A DNA stretch of 64,000 bases from Cladorhizidae sp. MBARI D1340-BT2 (taxonomy: Eukaryota > Porifera > Demospongiae > Poecilosclerida > Cladorhizidae), in NCBI GenBank assembly GCA_028752905.1, contig JAQNBH010000015.1, positions 18,456,110 to 18,520,109 on the forward strand, in the 5' to 3' direction. The first letter of the stretch is position 1, and the number at the start of each line of letters is the position of its first letter. Below the pieces are notes generated by a model. That model had not been told where the DNA came from and made no database searches. It worked only from the letters and a program-made list of their open reading frames with translations. This document shows, piece by piece, positions 27,090 through 33,015 of the stretch. Position numbers and translations under genes: made by a program.

Positions 27090-29779
27090 AATAAATAGTC
27101 ATCACTAGTGGACCAACTATAGCCCAACACAGCTGCGGTTGTTCGCACAAGTGAATTGAAGGAGAAAATGATGGGAACATGGTTCAGCACACTCAGATTT
27201 GAGACAGCCTCCCAGCCCCCTGAACAAACAAAAATGTCTCAGCTTATATGGAGCTAATATCTTTAGCATCAAGAGACATTACACAGAGAGACATCTATCT
27301 TTTGAGCTATAAACACTCCAGTCATTTTTATCCCAGTAAGAAAGAAAAAATTGGGTAGTATCAATGTTCACATACTATTCCTTCTTCAAGGACTCAGCTC
27401 AGTTGGCCACTACACTTGGTCCTTCAGATAGTACGGTGGCATAGGAAGGTGGGAAAGAGAAAAAAAGAGTTCACAAATCGTGACTACAACTATTCTTCCA
27501 GGGGACGATGGAAGCCCCATCAGGTCGCTTGCCGTCAGAACATGAAATACCTGAAGGCCCCAGGTGAGAGAGAATGTTGATTGAGGCAAGAGATCTACGG
27601 ACAGTGTCATTGACAGTTGCGTGCCTCGAAAAATGACCTTGATTCTTCAGACAGCTGAGACCATGAGTGCCATCAGATAGCCGTGGGGACAATACCCAGC
27701 AGCCACCCTGATCACATCATCATTCATTCAGAGGCCTTGGGCAGGGCATGAATCCAGGCCTCTGACTCCGTCCTGGCTGCAGCCTGAAAACATACCTGAG
27801 TCCCAACCACATCCAAATTCAGGAGGATCAAAAGAGGCCTGAACATGTGGACCATCCCAGTTGTGAAGCATGGATTTAGATGGTACTCACAACTATGACC
27901 TTGGACTCCACATTTCCAAGCCATCATCAAAAGCAGGGGAGTTCAGGTTGCATAGGTTGTCAGGAAGAAGCAGGTGGGCGAGGTCAAAAGCATCAAAAGC
28001 TGATGCCAAAAAGGCAGAGGACAAAGCAATACAGCTCTTCTGATTCCCAGACCACCAAATTTCACTGGAAGTGATGCCTGAAACCAAGCTTGATGGTGTG
28101 TGTTGAGGAGAATGCTGGTGATCTCACTCAGGATGGAACACTGAGCTGAGTCAAAATCTTGATGCTTGAGAGAAGAAAAACAGGGAGAAGATCATCAAGT
28201 ATGCAGTCGTTTAGGAATTGCAAATGATGACAAAGCAAGCAGAAAGCATCATAGCATGAAGGTGTTAGAGTCTGCTTCCCATAACCTTCAATGAGTATAA
28301 TATTCGCATCAATCAGTGCCTCAATCCCCCCCATGCCAGTAAGAGAACCTAGGGGAGTGGCATTGGAGCAGCATCAAGGGACTCTTCCTCAAAATCTCTG
28401 GATCTGGACAGATCAGCTCGCACTTCTCACGGTAAGCTCCAACCCCAGCTCCCCAGCCACACTCTCCACTGTGTTAAGATACCGAGTCTATACTAACCCA
28501 CGAATGCCATATCTAAATAAAACGCACAGAATTCTGACACCAATTTGAAAGTAGTCTCGCGAAGAGGAAGACAAAACAAAAGTGGACCAAGAGGATCACC
28601 CTGTTGAACTCCTTCAGGTGAGTGACTGCTTCACTTCCAAAAAAAAGAGGGATGACAGAGCAGCATAAGCTGAATGGACTAAAGGTAGCAGCACTGGGGC
28701 TAGATTCTTTTTATTGTTATTATTTTTTTCACATGGTTTTTTTAATTTATTTTTTATTAAGCAGCTGGTTTACTATCTTGGCAAAGGTTTTAATTAAGGC
28801 ATGCTGGAAAATGTTTGGTACTTAAAATAGCCAAAGACACAGACATGACAGTAAAGCCAAAGCCAGTAAAGAATTACGTTTTAGCTGAGATGTCAGTTGT
28901 TGTTGTTGGTTTATCTTTTCATTGTGGTGGCAGTGTAACATTGACCACCTTCAGTCATATAACAGCCCAGCAGCCCTAGCTATGTCCTCAGACATTTGGA
29001 ATGGAGGTCCAGAGTACAAGCATTAGTGCCTTTGCCCTAAGGCTAATGCCACATTTTGACACTTGACATTTATTAGCATCTGTTAGATATTTCATCAAGG
29101 TGAGGAGGCACCTCCCTTTTTTTCTTGGGGCAAACTAGGAAAACTTATGTGACTGTCTGCCCAAAACAGGATCTCGTCTGTCATGTAAGACAGATACTTG
29201 TCAATGCTTTCCGTCAGTCTTATATATAATAGAGGTCTTACCAGGCATGAAGAGATAGTGTTTTTATGGATGTTAGTTTGACTCGTGCTATTTAAAAAGG
29301 TATATTTGGGTTTGGGAGAGGAGGGAGGAATGAGTTCTCTGGTGTTCTACCAGCATACACACTTGTTACCTGGCTCTCAATCATGTGTCTATGCTAGTAC
29401 CTAATGATTAACATTGAACTTGATGCTCCCATTTGAACAAGAGTAGAGAACAATGTTAAAGCCTGGAAGGCATGTCACACAACATAAACTTTTAAGTTTG
29501 GGACCATTTTATCTGTGTGCCTGCATGGTCTATATAATAATCATTACATGCTAGATAAAGACGTGTACCTGAAACGTTGATTTTCCCTCCAAGAAACCAT
29601 TTGAACTCTCCACTTTCCATATTGCAGTCCATGACCAGGTCAAATTCTTTGAACCATTTGAGTCTCCGCCTGCCCAGGTCCCCCCAGAACTTCTGTGGGT
29701 TATTTATGCTTTCCAGGTACACAGCTGCATGGTTCTGTGAGACCGAAGACAACTGTAAGGGGTACTTCACGGTCTCCAT
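3546..29779 (-). CDS. ACSS1: acetyl-CoA synthetase, ACSS1-like (complete, 15 coding exons)
   Basis: AMP-forming acetyl-CoA synthetase (acetate + ATP + CoA to acetyl-CoA + AMP + PPi). Coding exons on the minus strand: 29569-29779, 25050-25146, 15131-15277, 14815-14867, 14054-14232, 13765-13917, 13244-13394, 11005-11142, 9969-10061, 9255-9367, 9032-9158, 7467-7594, 5437-5500, 4405-4526, 3546-3713. All phases join, giving 1944 nt (647 aa), close to the family's usual ~650. The ATG at 29779 is the first after an in-frame stop. Motifs: FWGDL and [10 protein letters not shown] at the N-terminus, P-loop [11 protein letters not shown] (254-264), WITGHSY, YWQTETGG across exons 9/10, FTGDG (about 491-495), PKTRSGK with Lys604. 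VNCLD, MPVSPL and [11 protein letters not shown] favour ACSS1 over ACSS2. No mitochondrial presequence is obvious; an upstream exon is possible. Introns total about 24 kb and are full of transposon relics. Confidence 0.95.
4405..4526 (-). CDS. ACSS1: ACSS exon 14
   Basis: Reads [40 protein letters not shown]. The donor is CTG|GTAAGTC. The acceptor is gtgaag, preceded by a (TG)n run that acts as the pyrimidine-rich stretch. Confidence 0.9.
4643..4807. repeat. 24-bp tandem repeat, about 6-7 copies
   Basis: Unit close to 'caataacccttgaggcttta', with the last copies shortened. It lies in the ACSS intron between exons 13 and 14. Confidence 0.9.
5236..5348. repeat. ~51-bp tandem duplication
   Basis: Two full copies plus a part of a unit containing 'attatcaggagcatgaagct' and 'atgaggggatata', in the intron downstream of ACSS exon 13. 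Confidence 0.85.
5437..5500 (-). CDS. ACSS1: ACSS exon 13
   Basis: A 64-nt exon with acceptor attcctcacag and donor GAAG|GTATGC. Reads [20 protein letters not shown], matching the family's AVAE.AVVG.PH.IKGE segment. Confidence 0.87.
5870..6960 (-). mobile_element. pogo/jerky-like DNA transposon relic (DDE_1-type transposase fragments)
   Basis: On the minus strand, frameshifted segments match the transposase order. [16 protein letters not shown] and [20 protein letters not shown] (about 6650-6790) are followed by [14 protein letters not shown] (about 6420-6460), [15 protein letters not shown], and [19 protein letters not shown] (about 6240-6310). The conserved [19 protein letters not shown] lies at about 5995-6055. 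Known family: pogo/Tigger-derived transposases with a CENP-B-type HTH and a DDE core. A 30-bp minisatellite has expanded inside the coding sequence, between the INW and DQ of the first catalytic-domain motif. Stops and frameshifts show it is dead. TIRs were not found. Confidence 0.75.
6459..6640. repeat. ~30-bp tandem repeat inside the pogo-like relic
   Basis: About six copies of 'acatgcactgttacatggct' plus 'agaacctct'. The flanks are transposase codons on both sides, so the array arose inside the relic. Confidence 0.9.
6970..7466. other. ACSS intron sequence without recognised content
   Basis: Ordinary-looking intronic sequence between the pogo-like relic and ACSS exon 12. No exon, RNA or repeat was identified. 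Confidence 0.4.
7467..7594 (-). CDS. ACSS1: ACSS exon 12 (A8 hinge motif)
   Basis: Acceptor atgttatag, donor ATG|GTAAGC. Reads [39 protein letters not shown], the hinge and CoA-side motif of the C-terminal domain. The position usually Ser in N-V-S-G-H-R is Lys here (NIKGHR). Confidence 0.94.
7997..8095. repeat. right half of a hammerhead-like inverted repeat element (copy A)
   Basis: Contains CTGATGA (7997-8003), a hairpin GGCTAG-AGCAT-CTAG, then GAAATGTC (8022-8029) and the family's arm 'atttcaagttgattattgag'. The left arm is missing. A short 'gggctagggctaggg' repeat follows at 8123. Confidence 0.65.
8106..9031. other. ACSS intron with weakly coding-like sequence
   Basis: No family was recognised. 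The stretch at about 8360-8680 stays open for some 70-90 codons on both strands but has no known motif. A C-rich run lies at 8985-9003, just downstream of exon 11's donor. Confidence 0.35.
9032..9158 (-). CDS. ACSS1: ACSS exon 11
   Basis: Reads [37 protein letters not shown] and ends at the PG before YYFTGDG. The donor is CCAG|GTGGGT. The acceptor is weak (caccaag at 9159); a start six nt further in (after gag at 9153) is equally in frame, so the 5' edge is uncertain. Confidence 0.85.
9255..9367 (-). CDS. ACSS1: ACSS exon 10
   Basis: Acceptor cttttctgcag, donor TCA|GTGAGT. Completes the motif with [16 protein letters not shown] and continues [14 protein letters not shown], matching ACSS1 (TETGGI...AMRPFFGI). 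Confidence 0.92.
9456..9960 (-). repeat. tandem array of diverged ACSS exon-9 copies with their splice donors
   Basis: Seven units of about 55-80 bp abut exon 9 on its intron side. On the minus strand a typical unit reads [18 protein letters not shown], aligning residue for residue with the exon's [18 protein letters not shown]. The outermost unit even keeps the WQT and its ACAG|GTAGAG donor, and the unit near 9840 keeps ACAG|GTAGAA. The 5' part of the exon (VGEPLNKQA) and its acceptor are not repeated. The copies differ from the exon by many substitutions, while neighbouring units are very alike. Confidence 0.88.
9969..10061 (-). CDS. ACSS1: ACSS exon 9 (WQT half of the adenylate motif)
   Basis: Reads [10 protein letters not shown] then [20 protein letters not shown]. 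The donor is ACAG|GTACAG; the acceptor (gctcag) is preceded by a TTG/CTG trinucleotide tract in place of an ordinary pyrimidine tract. Seven diverged copies of the 3' part of this exon and its donor lie just downstream at 9456-9960. Confidence 0.93.
10066..10117. repeat. (CAA/CAG)n trinucleotide repeat at the ACSS exon-9 acceptor
   Basis: Interrupted CAA/CAG repeat on the plus strand (TTG/CTG on the transcribed sense). It stops five bases before the AG of the exon-9 acceptor, so it occupies the polypyrimidine-tract position. Confidence 0.95.
10480..10830. repeat. dispersed repeat, copy 1 (partner at 62930)
   Basis: Shares 'atcagctctgttgaagtaag', 'caaacagaagctatgca' and 'tgcagctttccactgaagaa' with 62930-63310 in the same orientation. 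On the minus strand both read FWR.FF.GKL. No family was recognised. Confidence 0.65.
11005..11142 (-). CDS. ACSS1: ACSS exon 8
   Basis: Acceptor gttattacag, donor GTG|GTAAGT. Reads [32 protein letters not shown] and [10 protein letters not shown], matching the FYTAPTAIR..LK region of the family. Confidence 0.92.
11455..12265. repeat. 45-bp minisatellite, about 18 units, open in sense and antisense
   Basis: The unit translates on the plus strand to variants of [15 protein letters not shown]. Because 45 is divisible by 3, one plus frame stays open for 289 codons and one minus frame for 242. There is no ATG at its head, no splice context and no known domain. Variants recur in order (IRN-type, then TTK-type, then LKV-type units), giving a higher-order period of about 6 units. 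It lies in the ACSS intron between exons 7 and 8. Confidence 0.9.
12320..12850 (+). mobile_element. pogo/jerky-like transposase N-terminal relic
   Basis: Plus-strand fragments read [39 protein letters not shown] and [11 protein letters not shown], matching the HTH-flanking N-terminal region of pogo-like transposases (typical pattern LDDKVQ.YI..LR...G.V....A.A.A.GI). The segment [20 protein letters not shown] is tandemly repeated, forming the array at 12553-12760. The catalytic part was not found nearby. Confidence 0.6.
12553..12760 (+). repeat. ~73-bp tandem repeat inside the pogo-like relic
   Basis: Three copies of a unit with 'actgccttgagaaagt' and 'agtgatactggcagctgctg'. The unit is transposase coding sequence, with unequal losses between copies. 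Confidence 0.88.
13244..13394 (-). CDS. ACSS1: ACSS exon 7
   Basis: Acceptor ctctgcag, donor CCAG|GTACC. Reads [50 protein letters not shown], a near-diagnostic ACSS1-type segment around the adenylate pocket. Confidence 0.95.
13480..13745. repeat. purine-rich (plus strand) intron tract
   Basis: The GC-AG intron between ACSS exons 6 and 7 is an extended GGA/GAA-rich tract on the plus strand, that is pyrimidine-rich in the transcript, with a run of nine G at 13506-13514. No coding content. Confidence 0.7.
13765..13917 (-). CDS. ACSS1: ACSS exon 6 (ATP-binding P-loop, GC donor)
   Basis: Acceptor cttgtccag. It encodes [38 protein letters not shown], the A3 phosphate-binding loop. The exon ends CAGCAG and the intron starts GCAAGA, so this is a GC-AG intron. 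The downstream exon continues in frame, which supports the unusual donor. Confidence 0.93.
14054..14232 (-). CDS. ACSS1: ACSS exon 5
   Basis: Acceptor catgatttag, donor GCG|GTAAGAG. Reads [29 protein letters not shown] and [13 protein letters not shown], corresponding to the region between the FSAESL motif and the P-loop. Confidence 0.92.
14815..14867 (-). CDS. ACSS1: ACSS exon 4
   Basis: A 53-nt exon with acceptor ttcacccacag and donor GATG|GTAATT. Reads [17 protein letters not shown], the conserved FAGFS.ESL..RI segment of acetyl-CoA synthetases. Confidence 0.92.
14896..14940. repeat. (CA)n microsatellite
   Basis: Uninterrupted CA repeat of about 22 units in the intron between ACSS exons 3 and 4. 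It adjoins the exon-3-derived copies. Confidence 0.97.
14941..15130 (-). repeat. tandem copies of the ACSS exon-3 3' end and donor
   Basis: On the minus strand exon 3 ends GCATAGGAGCCATACATTG followed by GTGAGT. The next 190 bp of intron contain four further copies of GCATAG(G)AGCC(A)TACATTG-GTG with donor-like GTGTGT, GTGCGT or GTGAGT, spaced about 28-70 bp and separated by TG-rich spacers, before running into the (CA)n tract. Confidence 0.85.
15131..15277 (-). CDS. ACSS1: ACSS exon 3
   Basis: Acceptor tatttgcag, donor TTG|GTGAGT. Reads [36 protein letters not shown] and [10 protein letters not shown], highly conserved in ACSS1. Its last ~20 nt and donor are repeated several times in the intron immediately downstream (14941-15130). 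Confidence 0.95.
15386..15816. repeat. foldback element family, copy 1 (right arm truncated)
   Basis: Begins with a G run, then the family's arm: 'ggttaccactttagagctc', 'cttcatggtatggacttgat', 'aggtctctctgtgtgctctc', 'ttgatactaaaatatgtttc'. The centre (about 15740-15790) is inverted around 'tggaaaatgag', and the right arm stops after 'cgcttgaccacgtacttaca'. Confidence 0.8.
16745..17010. repeat. ~25-bp degenerate tandem repeat
   Basis: About ten imperfect copies of 'tagctagctaatgctcagcc' plus 'agtagc', within the TIR element between its left end and the coding remnant. Confidence 0.88.
17228..17305. repeat. 15-bp in-frame repeat in the transposase-like gene
   Basis: Five copies of 'gctggtggaggatgt'. 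On the minus strand they encode PPPAH repeats just before the Cys/His knuckle. The length multiple of 3 keeps the frame. Confidence 0.95.
18314..19074. mobile_element. near-perfect foldback (palindromic) element at a TTAA site, copy 2
   Basis: Two arms of about 375 bp mirror each other around 18694 with only a few differences. The ends are TTAA-GGGGGGACATCTGCA and its complement, with TTAA at 18310-18313 and 19075-19078. The arm carries the family sequence ('cttcatggtatggacttgat', 'gatactaaaatatgtttcat', 'cgcgcgcttgaccacgt'). It contains no gene. TTAA duplication is typical of piggyBac and Kolobok elements. The arm identity implies recent formation or gene conversion. Confidence 0.93.
19105..19255. 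repeat. ~23-bp AT-rich tandem repeat
   Basis: About six copies of 'ttacttattttactactttt' plus 'ctta' beside the foldback element, inside the TIR transposon. Confidence 0.88.
19837..22314. other. ACSS intron 2, unrecognised part
   Basis: No exon of any host gene was recognised. It contains a short hairpin at 20270-20312 (ACCCTTTACCTTTTTGAAC facing AAAGGTAAAGGGT) that resembles the stem of the hairpin repeats at 45309 and 52361. A (CA)n run lies at 21260-21285 and TA-rich runs near 22030-22070. Confidence 0.4.
22315..22620. repeat. ~110-bp degenerate tandem repeat
   Basis: About three diverged copies with 'acttggtcatccgtg', 'ggtgtatgtg' and 'ggatgaacagtgga' blocks. Confidence 0.6.
22836..23992. 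repeat. 22-bp minisatellite, about 50 copies
   Basis: Unit 'gtatctataggttggagcct' plus 'ct', degenerate and with a duplicated higher-order block (about 23265-23400 repeated at 23505-23640). Lies in ACSS intron 2. Confidence 0.95.
23993..25049. other. ACSS intron 2, right part
   Basis: Holds the degenerate inverted repeat listed at 24163. The rest (24350-25049) includes a G/A-rich run near 24550-24590 and no recognised gene. Confidence 0.4.
24163..24345. repeat. hammerhead-like inverted repeat, copy B (degenerate)
   Basis: Left arm 'caatcaacttgaaatttact' with 'catttcggctagatg'; right arm 'agagcatctagcc' then 'gagtaaatttcaagttgatt'. The CTGATGA box is lost (CATTAGGG), so the core is broken. 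Confidence 0.7.
25050..25146 (-). CDS. ACSS1: ACSS exon 2
   Basis: Acceptor gttgacacag, donor AA|GTAAGTG. Reads [19 protein letters not shown] then EKDEPG, the conserved start of the adenylate-forming domain in ACSS1-type enzymes. It is isolated by introns of about 4.4 and 9.8 kb. Confidence 0.92.
25545..25830 (-). repeat. dispersed repeat family X, copy 1
   Basis: The reverse complement shares 'cttgtcagcttctacatggt', 'cctgatgagctcactcttag' and 'atcttcaagggaagctgctt' with 59040-59480. It has an extra internal 31-bp duplication ('cagtacactaagagtga'). Family unknown. Confidence 0.8.
25850..26335. other. ACSS intron 1 sequence, nothing recognised
   Basis: No exon, repeat or RNA identified between repeat X and the foldback element. 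Confidence 0.4.
26336..26912. mobile_element. foldback element family, copy 3 (both arms, diverged)
   Basis: Ends GGGGGACCGTAA and, inverted, GGGGACCGTAA. Both arms carry the family sequence ('cttcatggtatggacttgat'; inverted 'atatatcaagtccataccat'). Direct repeats TTTCA flank it at 26331-26335 and 26913-26917. The arms differ by large gaps, so this copy is older than copy 2. Confidence 0.87.
26913..27464. other. ACSS intron 1 sequence between foldback copy 3 and the LINE fragment
   Basis: Contains a TA microsatellite near 27068-27088 and a partial foldback-like motif near 27262-27310 ('catcaagagacattacacag'). No gene recognised. Confidence 0.4.
27465..28625 (-). mobile_element. non-LTR retrotransposon (LINE) fragment, RT to C-terminal domain
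   Basis: On the minus strand, frameshifted pieces read [16 protein letters not shown] and FYLD (RT catalytic blocks, the second aspartate lost) near 28500-28625, then [16 protein letters not shown] near 28190-28260. The C-terminal segment carries ARNCQ.. / [20 protein letters not shown] and [16 protein letters not shown] (about 27480-27640). That last pattern is shared by a LINE group common in cnidarians and sponges. It is 5'-truncated and carries many stops. Confidence 0.8.
28630..29568. other. ACSS intron 1, proximal part
   Basis: No exon or repeat family recognised between the LINE fragment and ACSS exon 1. Confidence 0.4.
29569..29779 (-). CDS. ACSS1: ACSS exon 1 (N-terminal domain)
   Basis: Codes 70 residues from the ATG, including the family signatures [13 protein letters not shown] and [12 protein letters not shown]. 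The donor is AG|GTACAC. An in-frame TAA lies 12 codons upstream of the GTG at 29803, so ATG 29779 is the only in-frame methionine start in this exon. Confidence 0.9.
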
Positions 29780-30039
29780 AAGAGTCTCCTTAACGAAGAT
29801 CACCCGATATGCAGCTAACTCGCAACCGCCAAATCTTTAATAGTTGGCGAGCGGAAAGCCTAGGGTTTGCATTGCCGCGCAAAGTAACCAGGATGTGTGG
29901 CAGAAACTAGGAACATGATAGAGAAGGTGTATATACAATGCGGGTATAGGGAAGGACACAGATATAAGGGCTGGTGGGTCTTATGAGATTGAAGTAGCAG
30001 CCTTCCAAGACAACCAGTGTTTTATAAGACACTTAAGAG
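29780..30039. promoter_or_regulatory. presumed upstream region of ACSS
   Basis: The region 5' of the ACSS start codon. No TATA box or other clear element was resolved, and a non-coding first exon cannot be excluded. Confidence 0.3.
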
Positions 30040-30410
30040 AGTCTAGGAGTGACAATGTTGGTGAAGAAAGACTATTATGGCAATGGGAGGAATATAAGAA
30101 TCCAAAAATACGTGAAGAGTTTGATTAGGAAGAGACTGAAGAAGAAGCTATGTCAAATCCAGAGAGGAGGTAAATGGGGTTGTAGTGGAGAAGAAGAAGG
30201 ATATATTGGAGGTTTGGGGCAGGCATTGGGATGGATTAGGGAGTGTGTCCAGGTCAGGGAAGGATGTTCCAATTGACAACCTGAGTTGAAAGCTATTAGA
30301 TGGATGGTTCAGCGGGTTGAGATGTACAATATTGTGAAGGGGTTGAAAAGGGGTAAGGCTCCTGGTTAATGGCATAATTAACGAGATGTTGAAGCAGTGT
30401 TGCCATAATT
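30040..30410 (+). mobile_element. LINE fragment, segment before RT (left side of a split copy)
   Basis: Plus-strand residues LIRKRLKKKLCQIQRGGKWG, GLGQALGWIRECVQVREG and IVKGLKRGKAPG match the spacer before the RT domain in LINEs (pattern ..KRGKAPG.DGI..E.L). The sequence then breaks at the hAT-like element and appears to resume at 32855. Confidence 0.7.
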
Positions 30411-30429
30411 TATTTTGTAATTTCCAAAT

Positions 30430-32549
30430 TACTTGCCCGTGTTATCAAAAAAATTTAGCAACAAAAAATCCAAACAAAATCCAAACAACAATTTCATGAG
30501 AAATAACATACTAAAGTGTGTTCATAGCATTTACACATGTCTTTAATAGTTCAGTGTTCGGTATAAATTCATAGCATTTTTGAGGAGCATTGAATTGCAC
30601 TGTTAAAAGTGAATTTAATGTAGAAATTCCCATGGGCTTCATTTTGTTGAGACCAATGTGGCTGAATAAATCAGTGGTATACTTTTGCGAGTTTTGCCAA
30701 TGTGGAGTAGCGATACTCAGTTTCCAAGCAGTCTTTGATTTGGCTGATTGCATGCCAATATACTTATCCACCTCTGTGATGGCCGTGACTTTATGAGGTA
30801 ATGGCGATGTGCAGAAATCCATAAATTCCTCTTGAAGGTTGGGTTTGTCACCAACTTGAACTACCTGAGGAACACACTCTGCTGCAGCAAGCACCTGACC
30901 AGCAATACTGTATTGTTGTAAGCCTGGTTGAAGCCATTTGAGATTGGAGAGTAACTTGTGACTCATGGGTAATCGTTTGACAGCTCCCTTGGCTGCAGCA
31001 ATCCACCAAGCTTGGATAGTCTCCCTACATTTTCTCACATCTTCAGATGATAATCCATCCTCTTCTTCAAGGTATGATAGTGTGTTGTGACCTACGAAAA
31101 CTTCGTGTAAAGGGAGACACTCTTCTGAGTTATCAATACACACTTGTGAAACATGTTCAGCAGCACACACGTACTCAGAATTCATGAACCGCAACAGAAA
31201 TGTTCGTATTAAGCCATCGAGCTCTTGGTAGAGAACATGAAGAATTGGAGATTGCTGCTGCATGTACCTGTTGAAATTATTAACAATTGGTAATGCACAT
31301 AGAAAGAGCAAGTAACCTTTGGTCAGAGGCTTTTCAAGTACAAATTTTACTACTGCTTGCTTATCCTCAGTACTTCGAGAGTAAGGCTTCATATTGTTCG
31401 ATAAGACGATTTACACAAGCTTCAAGGCTGAGCCATCGTGTTTGGCATGCTATTAACAACTTGTGTGGCTTGCATTCCACAAAACTCTGAAATTCTTCAA
31501 ACTGTCGCAGCCTCCTTGGGCTCTTCTGGAAATAATACCATACATCAGTTGTCAGATCTTCCAATTCATCAGGCAAGACTTTGCAGGCCTCATTTGCTAT
31601 TAGTGCTGCTATGTGACAATGACAATGAAGAGCAACTAAAGCTGGCTGCTTACATCGTAACTGTGACATCACTGAATTTCGTGCTCCCAACATTACATTG
31701 GCCACATCTGTACCTAATCCGACAAGATTATCATAAAGGAGGGTAGTGGATTCTTGAAAATGCTTATGCTTATCGATTGCATTAAATAGCAGCTCTGCAG
31801 TTGCCCTCTCTACACTCTCTAGGGCAAAGAAAACACATCTCACCTGTCCTTGGGTGTTATCGAAGAATCGAAGTATAATAGCAGCTTGTTGTGTAATGGT
31901 AATATCAGTTGTCTCATCAGTTTGGAGGCTGAAGTATTTAGTCTCTCTAACAGCTGCGGAAATGGTTTTCCAACAATCCTGGGCAATAACTTTCAATACA
32001 GCTGTTGCTTTACTACGACTGCACTTAAAGTCTTTAGCATCAGGAAACATCAACTTGAATATATAGTTTGGTACAATGATCTCCCAATTTAAAGGTAAGA
32101 TGGTGCTCTCCAAGGAAATAAATGCGAAGAGTACTTCTGCACGGATTACAGACTCCTCTCTTATTGGCCCAAAGTAGGACTGAGAGGCAGTAACACCCAC
32201 ACCATCTTTTTCTGAGTGTTTGTGTAATTTCATTTCCTGATGTCTCCTGAGATCTCTCTTAAGGTTTATATCACGAGAGCACTTCATACAGAAGGCAAAA
32301 GAAGATCCCTTTCTCGAAGCTGTGGCCCATGGGAAAGTCTTTGCATACTGTCTACGATAGACACACAATCGCTTTTTTGCAGACACTTAAAAGACCTGAT
32401 AGATGTAGAGATTTGACTGTCAATGTCAATTTGTAAAACCTCATTATCAGAGTCAGAATCCACATCTGAAGAATCTTCTTCTGGTAACCTTGAAGTACTG
32501 GGTTCTGAACCATAGCTAACTCTCTCTGACACTCACTGTGAAAGATCAT
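30430..32549 (-). mobile_element. hAT-like transposase gene, frameshifted
   Basis: Minus-strand order: an acidic N-terminus (EEDSSDVDSDSDNEVLQ) near 32400-32549, then a BED-like finger with FAFCMKCSRDINLKRDLRRH and the catalytic-region motifs SLQTDETTDITITQQAAI and VALHCHCHIAALIANEACK (31367-32386). After a frameshift near 31380 come RSTEDKQAVVKFVLEKPL and a C-terminal EVDKYIGM / STLNSLLTVQF segment (30511-31392), resembling a degraded hAT dimerisation region. The family is the ZMYM/KIAA1586/ZNF862-like group of hAT transposases. Two frameshifts make it inactive. It splits a LINE, and its 5' flank is one foldback arm (32550-32845). Confidence 0.82.
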
Positions 32550-32845
32550 TTTCCGCGCGCTTGACCACGTACTTACATTTTAACGCCTAATGAAAAAGGT
32601 CATTGAATAGCCTGGTACCAATTTCAAATCTTGCAATCTGGAGTATTTTGGCTGAGGTTTTTGGGATCCAGGTTTTTTGGGTCCCTCCACTTTAGGGTCT
32701 AGTAACGTGCCTATAGTTATACTTATGGAATATATTTTAGTATCAAAAGAGAGCACACATAGAGACCTATCTTTTGAGCTATATAAGTTTGCAGAAATCT
32801 ATGGAGCTCTAAAGTTGTAACCATAAGTAAAAATGTCTCCCCACT
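32550..32845. repeat. single foldback-family arm abutting the hAT-like gene
   Basis: Begins with 'ccgcgcgcttgaccacgtac', directly upstream of the hAT-like reading frame, and runs outward through 'tttagggtctagtaacgtgc', 'tatcaaaagagagcacacat' and 'tgtaaccataagtaaaaatg' to TCTCCCC. It is the same arm, in the same inside-to-outside order, as in the three foldback copies. No matching arm lies at the other end of the hAT-like gene. Confidence 0.85.
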
Positions 32846-32854
32846 CTTTAAAGC

Positions 32855-33015
32855 AGAAGTGGCTAGTAATTACAGAGGGATAGCTCTGGGGAGTTGTGTG
32901 GCAAAAGTGATGGCAAGAATATTGGCAGGTAGGCTCCGTAGGTTTGCAGAGAAATATATACTAACAGAGGGTCGGGGTGGATTTATGCCAGGGAGAGGAT
33001 GTGCTGACCAGTTCC
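32855..33015 (+). mobile_element. LINE RT fragment (right side of the split copy)
   Basis: Reads SNYRGIALGSCVAKVMARIL, GRLRRFAEKYILTEGRGGF and MPGRGCADQFLV, the first RT blocks of a LINE. It continues the plus-strand LINE interrupted at 30410. Confidence 0.8.

Noticed and set aside
29780..29803. ACSS start at the in-frame GTG at 29803
   Set aside because: Animal genes rarely start at GTG; the ATG at 29779 is in frame and gives a family-typical length.
30148..30375. Minus-strand Pro/Ser-rich open frame
   Set aside because: Antisense of the LINE fragment at 30040-30410.
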